In this document: positions 28,027 to 37,765 of the stretch, piece after piece
Position numbering within the stretch: the first letter of the stretch is position 1
How the letters are laid out: each line of letters starts with the position of its first letter
Source: Endozoicomonas elysicola
GTDB taxonomy: Bacteria > Pseudomonadota > Gammaproteobacteria > Pseudomonadales > Endozoicomonadaceae
Length of the DNA: 64,000 bases
Direction of reading: 5' to 3'
NCBI RefSeq assembly: GCF_000710775.1
Contig: NZ_JOJP01000001.1
Coordinates: 2,906,744-2,970,743, forward strand
Made by a program: the position numbers and the translations under genes
The notes under the pieces: model-generated
The model's database searches: none
What the model was told of the DNA's origin: nothing
The model's input: only the letters and a program-made list of their open reading frames with translations

Positions 28027-31000
28027 GGCTGTACCTCCTGAAGACAGGCAAACGCAGGAGCGAGGATCTCCTGAGTCAGGCTGGTCATCTCAGTGAAGAC
28101 AGGCGTCAACTCAGGGTAGACCCGCTGTATATAGTCATCATTACACTCTCCCCTCAACCGGAAGTCATCACCGGAAAATGCTTTTTCTGCGGCTTTTTCT
28201 GCTTTATCAGTATTGTTGTCTGGATCTGCATTTAACCAGCTATAGGCCGTTTCCGGAAACCAGGGAAACGGCAGGTTTTGTCCCAGGTGAAAGTAGTAAA
28301 TCAAGGTGGCCAGATGCATTTCCGCTTCCTGTCTGGGAATTACCGGTAATAAGCGTTCTTTCTCTGGATCATGAATACGGGTCACTTCCGGGTTTTCGGT
28401 CATGCAAAGACAGAGGTGCTCAATCCAGCTTCTGATCAGGTCTTTGCCTTTGAAGGTGGCAGGTCGGTAACGAAGCATGCCTGATGAGCAGAAGCCTTTC
28501 AGCCAGCCGGTCAGGTGGACTGGTTTGTCAGTAAGATGCTCACTGGAAGGCTCGCGGCGTGGTATGTGCAGGTTGACTTCCCGATCTTCAAAAATGTTCT
28601 CCAGTTGAAGCCTTAACTTTTCAGACATGGGCCTCAGGGCAGTTATCTGCTCTTCCAGCAAAAGCTGCCCAAAAGCAGAGTGGGGAAGCTCGCCAGTTGA
28701 TTGAAGCCGTTTGATGAGGCGTTCAGGCTCTACTCTGGCGATCAGGCTGTCAAGAAGCTCGGTTTTGAGCTGGTAGTTTTCCAGCGGTCCCATGGTGAAC
28801 GCTTCAGTCTCTTCAAGGGCCTGATCCTGGGTGGAAAAATAGACCTTTAGACGGCGGTTAAAGAAGTAGCGGCATGGGTTGTTATAGAATCTCAAAAGTT
28901 CGGCAAGCTCCACTTCTTTGAAGTTAAAACCCTCTTCAACGGGTAAACGCGTCTGAATAAATTGAGCCGGTTTATCTTCGTTGCGATTGGCAGCTGGTAA
29001 CCACTCCTTGATGTAACTGTAAAAAGATGGTCTGTCCTGATCCCCACCCCCGGAAAGTGGTAGGAAGTTTTTGTGACTGAAAGGTTGTAGAGGGTGCTCA
29101 ATAACCAGCTGTTCTGGCTTCAGACTAAAGCCCTGTTCACAGTAATTGAGTAATTCGGTGACCAAAACGGATGGAATTCTTTCGCTGTTGTCCTGTATCC
29201 GTCGTCCGACAAAACTGATGTAAAGGCTATCCTGGGCAGATAGCAGTGCTTCCAGGAAAAGATAGCGGTCGTCTACCCTGCGGGAACGATCACCACGTCT
29301 GCTGTGCCGGGCTATCAGGTCAAACCCCACCGGAGCAATACTGCGGGGGTAGGCGCCGTCATTCATTCCCAGCAGGCAGACAACTTTGAAAGGAATGGAG
29401 CGCATGGGCATTAGTGTGCAAAAGTTAACCTGCCCGGCAAGAAAGCGCTGACTGCTTCGCTCTTGTGTCAGACGCTCTGTCAGATAGCTGATAAATACAC
29501 TTCTTGATAATGGTTGGTTATATCCAGCTTCCTGCAGTTGCTCATAAAGATGCGAAAGCGTCTCCCTGACCATCCTTAGCGCGGACTCGTCTTCTTCAGA
29601 TCGTGGCAGGAAAAAATGTTCAAGCAGCTGATGAGTAAACTGAATCCACGCCTCAATGGTTCTATTTTCATCCAATTCACTAAGCAACTGTTCAGCGCTA
29701 TCAATAAAGCTGGCCAGATAGCCTGCAAGAACCGCATTCATTCCCTGAACAGAATCCAAAGGTAAAATATTACTGTAGACTCCAGTGTTTTCTGGCATTG
29801 CGTAGCCGAGTAGCATCCTTTTGATGCCAAACAGCCATGAGTTTGCCTGCAATTCTGGCAGATCAAACCGGCTCTGATGAGCCGGTGTTATACCCCAGCG
29901 TATACCAGATTCATGGGTCCACTGCCTGAGAATGTCCAGATCGCTGGTGGTGAGTTTGAAGCGGGATTGAATGGCGGGTACTTCCAGCAATTCCATGAGT
30001 TCCGGTGCGGTGCAGCGGCTCTTGTCCAGTTCCAGAAGTTTCAGGAATGCTGACAGAATAGGGTGTTCGCTTTTTGCACTGATATCAGATATGGCGTATG
30101 GGATACGACGATGATCGTCGATGCTGCCAAATACGGCTTGAATCCAGGGCGTATAGCTATCGATATCCGGTAGCATAATAACAATATCTTTAGGCGTCAG
30201 CTCAGGGTTTTTCTCAAACATTTGGAGTAAATTGTCATACAATACCTCGACTTCTCTCAGTGGGCTGTGACAGCTGTGGAATTGCAGAGAGTGGTCACTC
30301 TCCCGCTGAGTTTGCCCGCCCTGCGCGGTTCTGTCGTGAAGTTCGAAAATATCTTTTTGCAGGTTGCCCAGAATGGTGTCCTTGTGATCACTGACAAATA
30401 CATCGATATCAAAAGCATTCAGGTCGTGTAGCTGGTGAAAGTAGTCCCGTCCAAGTTTGCCCATTGAGCCCAGAAGGGGGTTGCCAATCGAGTCCAGGTT
30501 GCCAAAAGCGCCAAGAGAGTCTATCGAATGACCTTCCTTACTGAACCAGCTTTTACCAGCTGCCGTGTCATCAGAACGGCTCTTTTTTTGCCGATCGAGC
30601 AACTTGCGGGTTGCCAGCTTTCGCAGATACTTCGGATCGCGCTCATCTCCCCAATAATGCTGGCAGGGGTTGGCAACCATGAAGTGAACATCGCAGTTAT
30701 ACGATATTGCCTCAAGTGATTCGACAAAGTGGGGTGGCAGGGCAGAAATACCAAATACAAACAGCCGCTTGGGCAGCTGTGTGTGATCGTTGTTGTTGAT
30801 CATTGACTGTAAAAATCGGTGATGCATATTGGCACGGTGCCAGGGCGATTGATCAAGTTGAGCTGTTCTTGCTACCAATGCCCGCCATAATTTTGGCTGC
30901 CAGGGTTGGTCTGATGTGATTAATGGGGTGTCATTTTCCTGTTCCCAGTCAAGAATCCAGTCGGGGCGGTAAACCAGATATTGGTCGAAAATATCGGCAA

Positions 31001-31391
31001 TTTTTCCGGATAGCTGGAATTTGCGAATGTCGTCCTGATCATTGGTCAGATATTGTAATAATGCTGAAAAGTCCGGGTCTTGTTTCAGAGAGTCCAGAAG
31101 GTCCATCAGTTTCCAGGTCATGGACTCTTTATTAAAGGCAGAACGGCGTGGTACGTCTGGCAATACACGGGTATACATCTGCCAGAGAAAGCTGGCTGGT
31201 AGAGGAAAATTGATGCCTGCTGCAATACCAAGCCCTTTCGCCAGCTCCAGCCTGAGCCATTGTGCCATGCCCGGGCTTTGCACCAGAATCTGCTCATCCT
31301 CCAATGGGTTACCCGGCGGGTTTTGGCGTAACAGCTCGACCAGAAGGTCTTTAAGAACATCCAGATGGTTTGAATGGTATATGGTCAGCAC
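28023..31391 (-). CDS. recC: Exodeoxyribonuclease V subunit RecC
   Basis: Chi-recognition and scaffold subunit of RecBCD; 1122 aa, the same length as E. coli RecC. Typical N-terminus MLTIYHSNHLDVL and the PGMAQWLRLELA segment, followed by a catalytically dead helicase fold and the RecB-like C-terminal nuclease-like domain. First gene of the operon recC-recB-recD. In enterics ptrA lies between recC and recB; here recC and recB overlap by 4 nt with nothing in between. No LexA box is seen upstream. Confidence 0.97.
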   Translation of the reverse strand: MLTIYHSNHLDVLKDLLVELLRQNPPGNPLEDEQILVQSPGMAQWLRLELAKGLGIAAGINFPLPASFLWQMYTRVLPDVPRRSAFNKESMTWKLMDLLDSLKQDPDFSALLQYLTNDQDDIRKFQLSGKIADIFDQYLVYRPDWILDWEQENDTPLITSDQPWQPKLWRALVARTAQLDQSPWHRANMHHRFLQSMINNNDHTQLPKRLFVFGISALPPHFVESLEAISYNCDVHFMVANPCQHYWGDERDPKYLRKLATRKLLDRQKKSRSDDTAAGKSWFSKEGHSIDSLGAFGNLDSIGNPLLGSMGKLGRDYFHQLHDLNAFDIDVFVSDHKDTILGNLQKDIFELHDRTAQGGQTQRESDHSLQFHSCHSPLREVEVLYDNLLQMFEKNPELTPKDIVIMLPDIDSYTPWIQAVFGSIDDHRRIPYAISDISAKSEHPILSAFLKLLELDKSRCTAPELMELLEVPAIQSRFKLTTSDLDILRQWTHESGIRWGITPAHQSRFDLPELQANSWLFGIKRMLLGYAMPENTGVYSNILPLDSVQGMNAVLAGYLASFIDSAEQLLSELDENRTIEAWIQFTHQLLEHFFLPRSEEDESALRMVRETLSHLYEQLQEAGYNQPLSRSVFISYLTERLTQERSSQRFLAGQVNFCTLMPMRSIPFKVVCLLGMNDGAYPRSIAPVGFDLIARHSRRGDRSRRVDDRYLFLEALLSAQDSLYISFVGRRIQDNSERIPSVLVTELLNYCEQGFSLKPEQLVIEHPLQPFSHKNFLPLSGGGDQDRPSFYSYIKEWLPAANRNEDKPAQFIQTRLPVEEGFNFKEVELAELLRFYNNPCRYFFNRRLKVYFSTQDQALEETEAFTMGPLENYQLKTELLDSLIARVEPERLIKRLQSTGELPHSAFGQLLLEEQITALRPMSEKLRLQLENIFEDREVNLHIPRREPSSEHLTDKPVHLTGWLKGFCSSGMLRYRPATFKGKDLIRSWIEHLCLCMTENPEVTRIHDPEKERLLPVIPRQEAEMHLATLIYYFHLGQNLPFPWFPETAYSWLNADPDNNTDKAEKAAEKAFSGDDFRLRGECNDDYIQRVYPELTPVFTEMTSLTQEILAPAFACLQEVQP

Positions 31392-31470
31392 AGGGAAGTA
31401 TCGTCAGTAACCTACAGATAAGGCTACTGTCGGTGGTATCCATCAGGCTGTCAACCGAGTTGCTATAGTG

Positions 31471-31758
31471 TCAGGCTTGGCCTCGACGGATGATGTTATT
31501 CAGCAGCCCTACTCTATTTTTAGAAGTACCCTTGGAACTTTCTTGCGGAGTGCCACTGTATGCAGCGGCAATCTCTTGTTCAGCTTTTTGTAAAAGCGCA
31601 AGATCAGGGTTGGTCTTTTGCAGGAAACGCTGACCGCATCCTTCACTGAGATGTAATTTTTTTTTCAGGGTTTTCATTAAATCCATCAATGATTTAGCTT
31701 GAGCAATGGCTTTTTTGCTGGCATCAAGCTGTTGAATGGATAATTTTTCGGTTTCCAT
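31471..31758 (-). CDS. Hypothetical small protein, 95 aa
   Basis: Unrecognised. Residues 1-70 are Lys/Leu/Ala/Gln-rich with heptad-like spacing and probably form a helical coiled coil; the last 25 residues are Ser/Gly/Arg-rich and flexible. Two cysteine-poor halves with a single Cys. An AGGT ribosome binding site lies 7-8 nt upstream of the ATG. The gene is 79 nt upstream of recC on the same strand, so the two may be co-transcribed; there is no other evidence linking it to RecBCD. The codon pattern and clean stop support a real gene, but it could also be lineage-specific. Confidence 0.6.
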   Translation of the reverse strand: METEKLSIQQLDASKKAIAQAKSLMDLMKTLKKKLHLSEGCGQRFLQKTNPDLALLQKAEQEIAAAYSGTPQESSKGTSKNRVGLLNNIIRRGQA

Positions 31759-31892
31759 GGCGTTTACCTGATAGTTGTTCTCCTGATTAATTCTAGCAAA
31801 TAACCGAATTTACCCTCTCTTTAATAGGTGATTGTCATATTTCAGGGTAAGATAGGCTCGCTTCCCGGTTCCCTGAGTTACTTCGAATTACT

Positions 31893-34800
31893 ATGCCCTT
31901 CGCACTGAGCCGCTACTTTCGACCAACACTTCAATCTCTTTTATGCTTCCTGCTCTTTCTGCTAATGATTTCAATCAGTGCAGATCTTTTGGCAGAAACG
32001 GTTAAAAAGCCCGTAAGGATTGCATATTTTACCGATGATGCACCCTGGATGTTTGTCAATGACCAAGGGAAGCCAGATGGTTTGGTTTATGAGTTGTGGC
32101 AGCTGTGGGCGGAAAAAAACAATACTCCTGTAAAATTTTTACCATCGTCAGCTGACCAAATTAAAAATCAGCTAGACCGCTCACAAGTCGACTTACTTGC
32201 TTATATTCCTGGTACATTGAATCAGGACGGAGTCCTCAGGGACTTTGAACGCGTATTGATCTATGAGTTTGTTCCTGTACTTCTAGTGGAAAAGAGTCAT
32301 CAGATTGATAGTTTTCAGGAAGCGCTTGCGAAACTCAGAATAGGGTATGTTAAAGGACATAACTGCCAACCCCACCTGAAGACATTTAATGCAGAGGCTG
32401 TCGTTGTTCCTTTTGCCTCATATTCTGCAATGGTCGGTGCTGCAACCAATCGGGAAGTGGATGCAGTATTGGGTGGGCATGCCAGTTTACTCTACTACCT
32501 GACCAGTTCCGGAGTTGAAGATGAGTATCAGGTCGTTCAGGCACCACTGCATCCGGTTAAAATAAAAGCGGCGGTGGCGTCTGGGGCAGCCGGCCTGGTG
32601 AGTGTTGTGGAAAAAGGGATGGCTAAAATCTCGGAACAGGAAAAGTCTGAACTTATCGAAGACTGGTTCCAGTTTACCCCCTGTAATCAGGAAAGCCTTG
32701 TCGTTGCTCTGGATGCTGGTCTTGCGCCATTGTCTTTTATCAATGCCCTTGGTAAGCCTTCGGGCCTCTTTGTAGATATCTGGAATTTATGGTCAGAAAA
32801 GACAGGCACTCCTGTTAAATTCAGGGTGGGGCCTATTGGGGAAAGTCTGACTGCTTTGAGAGATGGAAAAGTAGATGTTATTGCGGCAGTTTCTCCAACA
32901 ATGGAGCGAAGCCAGTGGATGGCGCTGTCTAATCCTTATTATGGCTTGAATACACGCATTTACTTTCGCCCCACCAGTAAACTTGATGACCCAGGTGCTG
33001 AACTGAATGGGAAAAAGCTTGGGGTGATTATCTCTTCCAGTCAGGAAGAATTTGTTCGGCGCTGGTTGCCTGATGCATACCCTGTTGGACATAACAGCGT
33101 ATCCGAGTTGATTGGCAGTCTATTTGCTGGAGAAATAGATGCTTTTCTCGGTGAGCCCGTAATTGTTCAGTCTGCGTTAAATCGTCATGGCCTGGTGGGG
33201 GAGGTGAGTTCCAGTGAGTACTTCAACTTGAATGAGGCTGTCGGCGCTGGTTTTTTACTGAATGACTCTGCAGATTTACTGTCTGAATTAAATAACGGGT
33301 TTCGGGCGATCACTCCGGATGAGTACCGACAAATTGAAAATCGGTGGATTGTCAGTACTCGAGATCGTTACTTCCATCGTAGTGGGTCAGTCATTGAGTT
33401 GAGTGACTCCGAGCGTCGCTGGTTAGGTGAGAACCCGGTGATCAGTGTGCTGGTCGACAATAACAAACCTCCCTTTTCCTACATCAATAGTAGAGGGCAG
33501 TGGCAGGGAATAGCGATAGATTATCTCAAGCTATTAGAAGACCGACTTGGGGTTACCTTTCAACTTCATCAGGATCGTGTTTGGACGGATGCATTGAGTC
33601 AGGCTTATCGGCACGACGTTGATGCTGTCGCGATGTTGCAGAAAACGGAAGAGCGTAGCCGGTATCTGAATTTTACCAAACCATTGGTCAGTGTGCCGGC
33701 AGTGGTGCTTGCCCGTGTTTCTGATAAAAGTATCCGGTCTCCATCACACTTGAAGGGGAAAAGGGTCGGGTTTACTCCGGGCTATGTCACTTATGAAATT
33801 TTCCGTCAGAAATATCCGGGAATACATTTTGTCAATATTCCGGATATTGCGACTGGTTTGAACCAGGTAGCCAGTGGTGTGCTGGATGCTATGATCGTTA
33901 ACCTTGCCTCAGCAAGTTACGAAATAGAGCGCATGAAAATTACCAACCTGCAGGTCGTTGCTGAAGCAGGTTTTAACTATGAGTTCAGCATGGCATCGAG
34001 AAATAACTCACCTGAGCTGGCCTCTATTTTTGAAAAAGCGGTTGATACTATTACGCCGGAAGATCGTGAGGTTCTTGAAAGTAGCTGGCTTTCAATTAAG
34101 GGAGGGATGTGGCGACCCAATAAAGAACTGTTCATTGGTCTTGTGCTGATTCTGGTGACATTGATTCTGATTGTTTATTGGAATCGTCGCTTGACCATAG
34201 AGATTGCCGATCGTGAAAAGGCGGAGGAGGGGCTTCGGGTTCGCTCGGAGCTTGATCGCCTTCTGAGTGATATTTCCAGACACTTTATGGATCAACCGGT
34301 TCATGACGCCAACGAGTATTTTTTGAGCCAGCTGGGAAATTATCTCAATGCTGAGGCTGTCTGTATTTTTACCTGGGAACCGAGGGCTTGTATTGAACAT
34401 TACTGGACGCGTAGGTCTAATCCTGACCCTGTCGCATTCGAACCCCTGTTTGATCATGACTTTACCCGTGTTTATGGGGAGGTAAAAAAGGATCAGGTTA
34501 ATATTCTGGTCCGCGACGAAATATTACAAAAGGGTGATCTTGAAGGGGCGGCCATTCTTGATGGGCTGGGTGTTTCTATCGCAGTGTATGCCCCCATGAT
34601 GTTATTTGGTCGGGTAGTAGGCGGTATTGGTCTGATCAATATTCCCGAAAAGTACCATGTCTACATCAATGAAATGGACCTGTTGCACCGAATGGGAGAA
34701 CTGGTTGCAGTTGCTCGTGACCGGCAAAATGCTGAAGATGCCTTAAGAGTGAGTGAAGAGCGTTATCAATTGGCGATGGATGCGGCTTCTGATGGTCTTT

Positions 34801-37700
34801 GGGACTGGGATGTCCAGCGGGACTGGATGTATTTGAGTCCCCGTTATCAGACCATGCTGGGCTATCAACCAGGAGAACTTCTGCATACTATCCGTGCCTG
34901 GAGACGGTTATTTCATCCAGAGGATAAAATATCAACCATTCGGTTTTTTGAGCACCAACTGGCGACTTCTGATAACTCTTTCCAGTTCGTTTATCGTATC
35001 CGTAGAAAAGACGGTAGCTATGCCACGGTCCGCAGCAAAGGGAAAGTGGTGTTCAGAGATGAGCAGGGGAAGCCAATGCGGGTGATTGGTACGATGGTCG
35101 ATATCACCCATCAGATAGAAAGAGAGCGTGAACTCTCTATGGCCCGTTTCTCACTTGATAACGCGGGTGATCATATCCATTGGTTCCGAAGGGATGGCTA
35201 TCATAAGTACGTCAATGAGTCTGCCTGTAAAGCGCTGGGGTTCTCACAGGAAGAGTTAATGAAGATGTCCATTATGGACATTAACCCGGCCGTAACCCGA
35301 AATTCCTGGAAGAAACTCTGGGAACAGTTGGTTCTCAGAAAAGGGATGACCTATGAAACGCTCAGAAAGACCTCCGATGGTACTGTTTTTCCAGTCGAAG
35401 TGACTGCGAATTACATGGAGTATGAAGGAGAAGGGTATCTATTTGCTTCTGGTCGGAACATCACTGACCGTAAACAGGCTGAAGAAGCCTTGCATAAGGC
35501 TAAAGAGGTCGCGGATCAGGCAAATCAGGCTAAAAGCAATTTCTTGGCAAATATGAGTCATGAGATTCGAACCCCGATGAATGCGATCATTGGCTTGAGT
35601 CATCTGGTTCAGGAGACGAAACTTTCTCACCAGCAGAGAGATTACATTAGTAAAATTCAGATCTCTGCACATGATCTTCTAGGCATTATTAACGATATTC
35701 TTGACTTCTCAAGAATTGAGGCTGGCAAACTCAATATGGAAAATATCGAGTTTGACCTTGGTGGTGTTTTTGAAAATGTCTATAACCTCAGCAGTATCAA
35801 GGCTAAGGAAAAAGGGCTCACCCTGACTTATGACATTCACTCTGATGTTCCGCAACAGTTGAAAGGAGATCCTCTCAGGCTTGGGCAGATACTCATTAAC
35901 CTTACCCACAATGCTCTTAAATTTACCAGTGAAGGTGAAGTCAATGTCTCTGTCCAGGTGCTCTCCAGCCGGCAGGACGTTGTCAGGCTTGAGTTCTCTG
36001 TAACCGATACTGGCATAGGCATCAGTAAACAGCAGCAAAGCAAGCTTTTTCAGTCATTTTCTCAGGTCGATGGTTCAACAACCCGAAAGTTTGGTGGTAC
36101 AGGATTGGGGCTGGCAATCTGTAAGAATCTTGTGCAGATGATGAACGGAGACATGTCCGTAGATTCTGAACCCGGTAAGGGAAGTACTTTTCGCTTCGTG
36201 GCTGAGCTGGGTATAGCTCATCAGGCTCAGATCTCGGTGCAGTCGCTTCAAGGTGTCCGTGTGCTTGTTGTGGATGATAACCCTGAAGCCAGGGCTCTTT
36301 TGATCAGTCACTTGAAAATGTCTGGGTGTGAAACCTGGGAAATGGGGCACGGAGATGAAGCTCTGACCTTGCTTAAACAAAAGAATTCCAGTGAACAGGA
36401 GGCTATCTCGCTCGTTCTTCTCGACTGGAGGATGCCTGATATTGATGGTATTGAATTGGCTAAGAGTATTCATAAGCTCAATCTTGCTGTAGAGCCCAAA
36501 CTGATCATGGTTTCTGCCTATGGAAGGGAAGAGGTGATGGCAAGAGCTTCCGGTGAAGTAGATGCCTTTCTTATCAAGCCGGTTAACCGTTCCGTGTTGA
36601 TAGAAACCATTCTGCGGATGCTGAAGTGTCGTAATACTCAGAAAACTGATGTTATCGAAGAGGCTCGATTCTGCGAGATTATGCCCAAAGGGCGGATACT
36701 GTTGGCTGAAGACAATGAAATTAACCGTCAGGTTGCCCGTGAGCTGCTGGAAGGTATGGGGCTTGATGTAGTAATGGTCACTAATGGGGCCGAAGCCGTT
36801 GAGCGGATAAAAAAGGAAGATTTTGATCTGGTGTTTATGGATATTCAGATGCCTGAGATGGATGGTTATCAGGCAACCCGCATGATCAGGAGGAAGCTTG
36901 CCAAAGATAAACTGGTTATCATCGCCATGACAGCCCATGCAATGACAGGGGATCGCGAGCGTTGTCTGCAGGCTGGAATGAATGATCATATTTCCAAACC
37001 GTTAAGCCCTGATGCACTTAAGCAGATGGTTCGTCACTGGTTGCAGGTGGGAGAAACCGACGTACTTCATTCAGTGGCTCTAGCACAGAATATGGAGCGC
37101 GGTTCCTGCTTGGGATTACCGGGAATTGATGTGGACGAAGGCTTGAGTAGGCTTCAGGGGAATCAGCCACTCTATGAGAAACTTCTGGCTGACTTCTACA
37201 AAGGTCAGAAGGAAGACCTGATTCAATTACAGGCACTTCTGGAAACCGGTGATTGGCATGAAGCTTGTCAGTTGATCCATGCATTAAAAGGCGTTGCCGG
37301 TAATTTGGGAGCAAAAAGGTTGCATGAACTGGCTTCGCAGCTTGAGACTAGTTTACGAAGACAGTATGAGATGCCGGGCAGTGCTTTGATGGACGCTTTT
37401 GTGCTGGCTTTTGAACAGGTGATGGAAGGGCTCGAACAGTTGCCACCGGTGAAAGAAGATCTGGAACCTGCAGGAGAGGGGGCTATTGAAGTGGGTGAAC
37501 TGAATGACCTTCTCTATGAGATGGAACAAAAGTTGAGTGAAGGGGATGTAGATGTTGTGTCTCTACTGCCTACGCTTATTCAGGGGCTAAAAGATCAGAT
37601 TGATCAGAAACAGCTAAAGTGCTTTCAGGATGCTGTTATCAGTTATGACTTTGATGAGGCTAATGGAATACTGGGAATTATCAAGCAGAGCCTTAGTTGA
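31893..37700 (+). CDS. BvgS/EvgS-like hybrid sensor kinase with three periplasmic binding modules
   Basis: A 1935-aa unorthodox kinase. Signal/anchor helix at about residues 12-35, then three SBP_bac_3 (Venus flytrap) modules in the periplasm (about 40-265, 265-495, 510-735), a membrane helix (about 745-765), a GAF-like region (about 790-945), two PAS domains (about 955-1080 and 1085-1195), HisKA with His1223 ([11 protein letters not shown]), HATPase with DTGIG and GGTGLGLAI, receiver 1 with Asp1511 (LLDWRMPD), receiver 2 with Asp1650 (FMDIQMPEMDG) and an HPt domain with His1796 (HALKG). All phosphorelay residues are present. BvgS has two flytrap modules, so three is unusual. No response regulator gene is adjacent. 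The first flytrap has diverged most. Ligands are probably amino acids or related small molecules, by family. Confidence 0.9.
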   Translation: MPFALSRYFRPTLQSLLCFLLFLLMISISADLLAETVKKPVRIAYFTDDAPWMFVNDQGKPDGLVYELWQLWAEKNNTPVKFLPSSADQIKNQLDRSQVDLLAYIPGTLNQDGVLRDFERVLIYEFVPVLLVEKSHQIDSFQEALAKLRIGYVKGHNCQPHLKTFNAEAVVVPFASYSAMVGAATNREVDAVLGGHASLLYYLTSSGVEDEYQVVQAPLHPVKIKAAVASGAAGLVSVVEKGMAKISEQEKSELIEDWFQFTPCNQESLVVALDAGLAPLSFINALGKPSGLFVDIWNLWSEKTGTPVKFRVGPIGESLTALRDGKVDVIAAVSPTMERSQWMALSNPYYGLNTRIYFRPTSKLDDPGAELNGKKLGVIISSSQEEFVRRWLPDAYPVGHNSVSELIGSLFAGEIDAFLGEPVIVQSALNRHGLVGEVSSSEYFNLNEAVGAGFLLNDSADLLSELNNGFRAITPDEYRQIENRWIVSTRDRYFHRSGSVIELSDSERRWLGENPVISVLVDNNKPPFSYINSRGQWQGIAIDYLKLLEDRLGVTFQLHQDRVWTDALSQAYRHDVDAVAMLQKTEERSRYLNFTKPLVSVPAVVLARVSDKSIRSPSHLKGKRVGFTPGYVTYEIFRQKYPGIHFVNIPDIATGLNQVASGVLDAMIVNLASASYEIERMKITNLQVVAEAGFNYEFSMASRNNSPELASIFEKAVDTITPEDREVLESSWLSIKGGMWRPNKELFIGLVLILVTLILIVYWNRRLTIEIADREKAEEGLRVRSELDRLLSDISRHFMDQPVHDANEYFLSQLGNYLNAEAVCIFTWEPRACIEHYWTRRSNPDPVAFEPLFDHDFTRVYGEVKKDQVNILVRDEILQKGDLEGAAILDGLGVSIAVYAPMMLFGRVVGGIGLINIPEKYHVYINEMDLLHRMGELVAVARDRQNAEDALRVSEERYQLAMDAASDGLWDWDVQRDWMYLSPRYQTMLGYQPGELLHTIRAWRRLFHPEDKISTIRFFEHQLATSDNSFQFVYRIRRKDGSYATVRSKGKVVFRDEQGKPMRVIGTMVDITHQIERERELSMARFSLDNAGDHIHWFRRDGYHKYVNESACKALGFSQEELMKMSIMDINPAVTRNSWKKLWEQLVLRKGMTYETLRKTSDGTVFPVEVTANYMEYEGEGYLFASGRNITDRKQAEEALHKAKEVADQANQAKSNFLANMSHEIRTPMNAIIGLSHLVQETKLSHQQRDYISKIQISAHDLLGIINDILDFSRIEAGKLNMENIEFDLGGVFENVYNLSSIKAKEKGLTLTYDIHSDVPQQLKGDPLRLGQILINLTHNALKFTSEGEVNVSVQVLSSRQDVVRLEFSVTDTGIGISKQQQSKLFQSFSQVDGSTTRKFGGTGLGLAICKNLVQMMNGDMSVDSEPGKGSTFRFVAELGIAHQAQISVQSLQGVRVLVVDDNPEARALLISHLKMSGCETWEMGHGDEALTLLKQKNSSEQEAISLVLLDWRMPDIDGIELAKSIHKLNLAVEPKLIMVSAYGREEVMARASGEVDAFLIKPVNRSVLIETILRMLKCRNTQKTDVIEEARFCEIMPKGRILLAEDNEINRQVARELLEGMGLDVVMVTNGAEAVERIKKEDFDLVFMDIQMPEMDGYQATRMIRRKLAKDKLVIIAMTAHAMTGDRERCLQAGMNDHISKPLSPDALKQMVRHWLQVGETDVLHSVALAQNMERGSCLGLPGIDVDEGLSRLQGNQPLYEKLLADFYKGQKEDLIQLQALLETGDWHEACQLIHALKGVAGNLGAKRLHELASQLETSLRRQYEMPGSALMDAFVLAFEQVMEGLEQLPPVKEDLEPAGEGAIEVGELNDLLYEMEQKLSEGDVDVVSLLPTLIQGLKDQIDQKQLKCFQDAVISYDFDEANGILGIIKQSLS

Positions 37701-37718
37701 AAACTATGTTTCTAATGC

Positions 37719-37737
37719 GGAGCCAGTGACTGGCTCC
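37719..37737 (+). terminator. Hairpin after the hybrid kinase gene
   Basis: Perfect 8-bp GC-rich stem GGAGCCAG / CTGGCTCC with a TGA loop, 18 nt after the kinase stop and between convergent genes. No T-run follows on the plus strand; a Rho-assisted or bidirectional role is possible. Confidence 0.5.
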
Positions 37738-37765
37738 CTGGGTGGCCTGGTTGGGTTGATGCTTC

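Noticed and set aside
36075-36989. 304-aa minus-strand ORF inside the hybrid kinase
   Set aside because: Antisense to conserved receiver domains; Cys/His/Ser-rich shadow composition.
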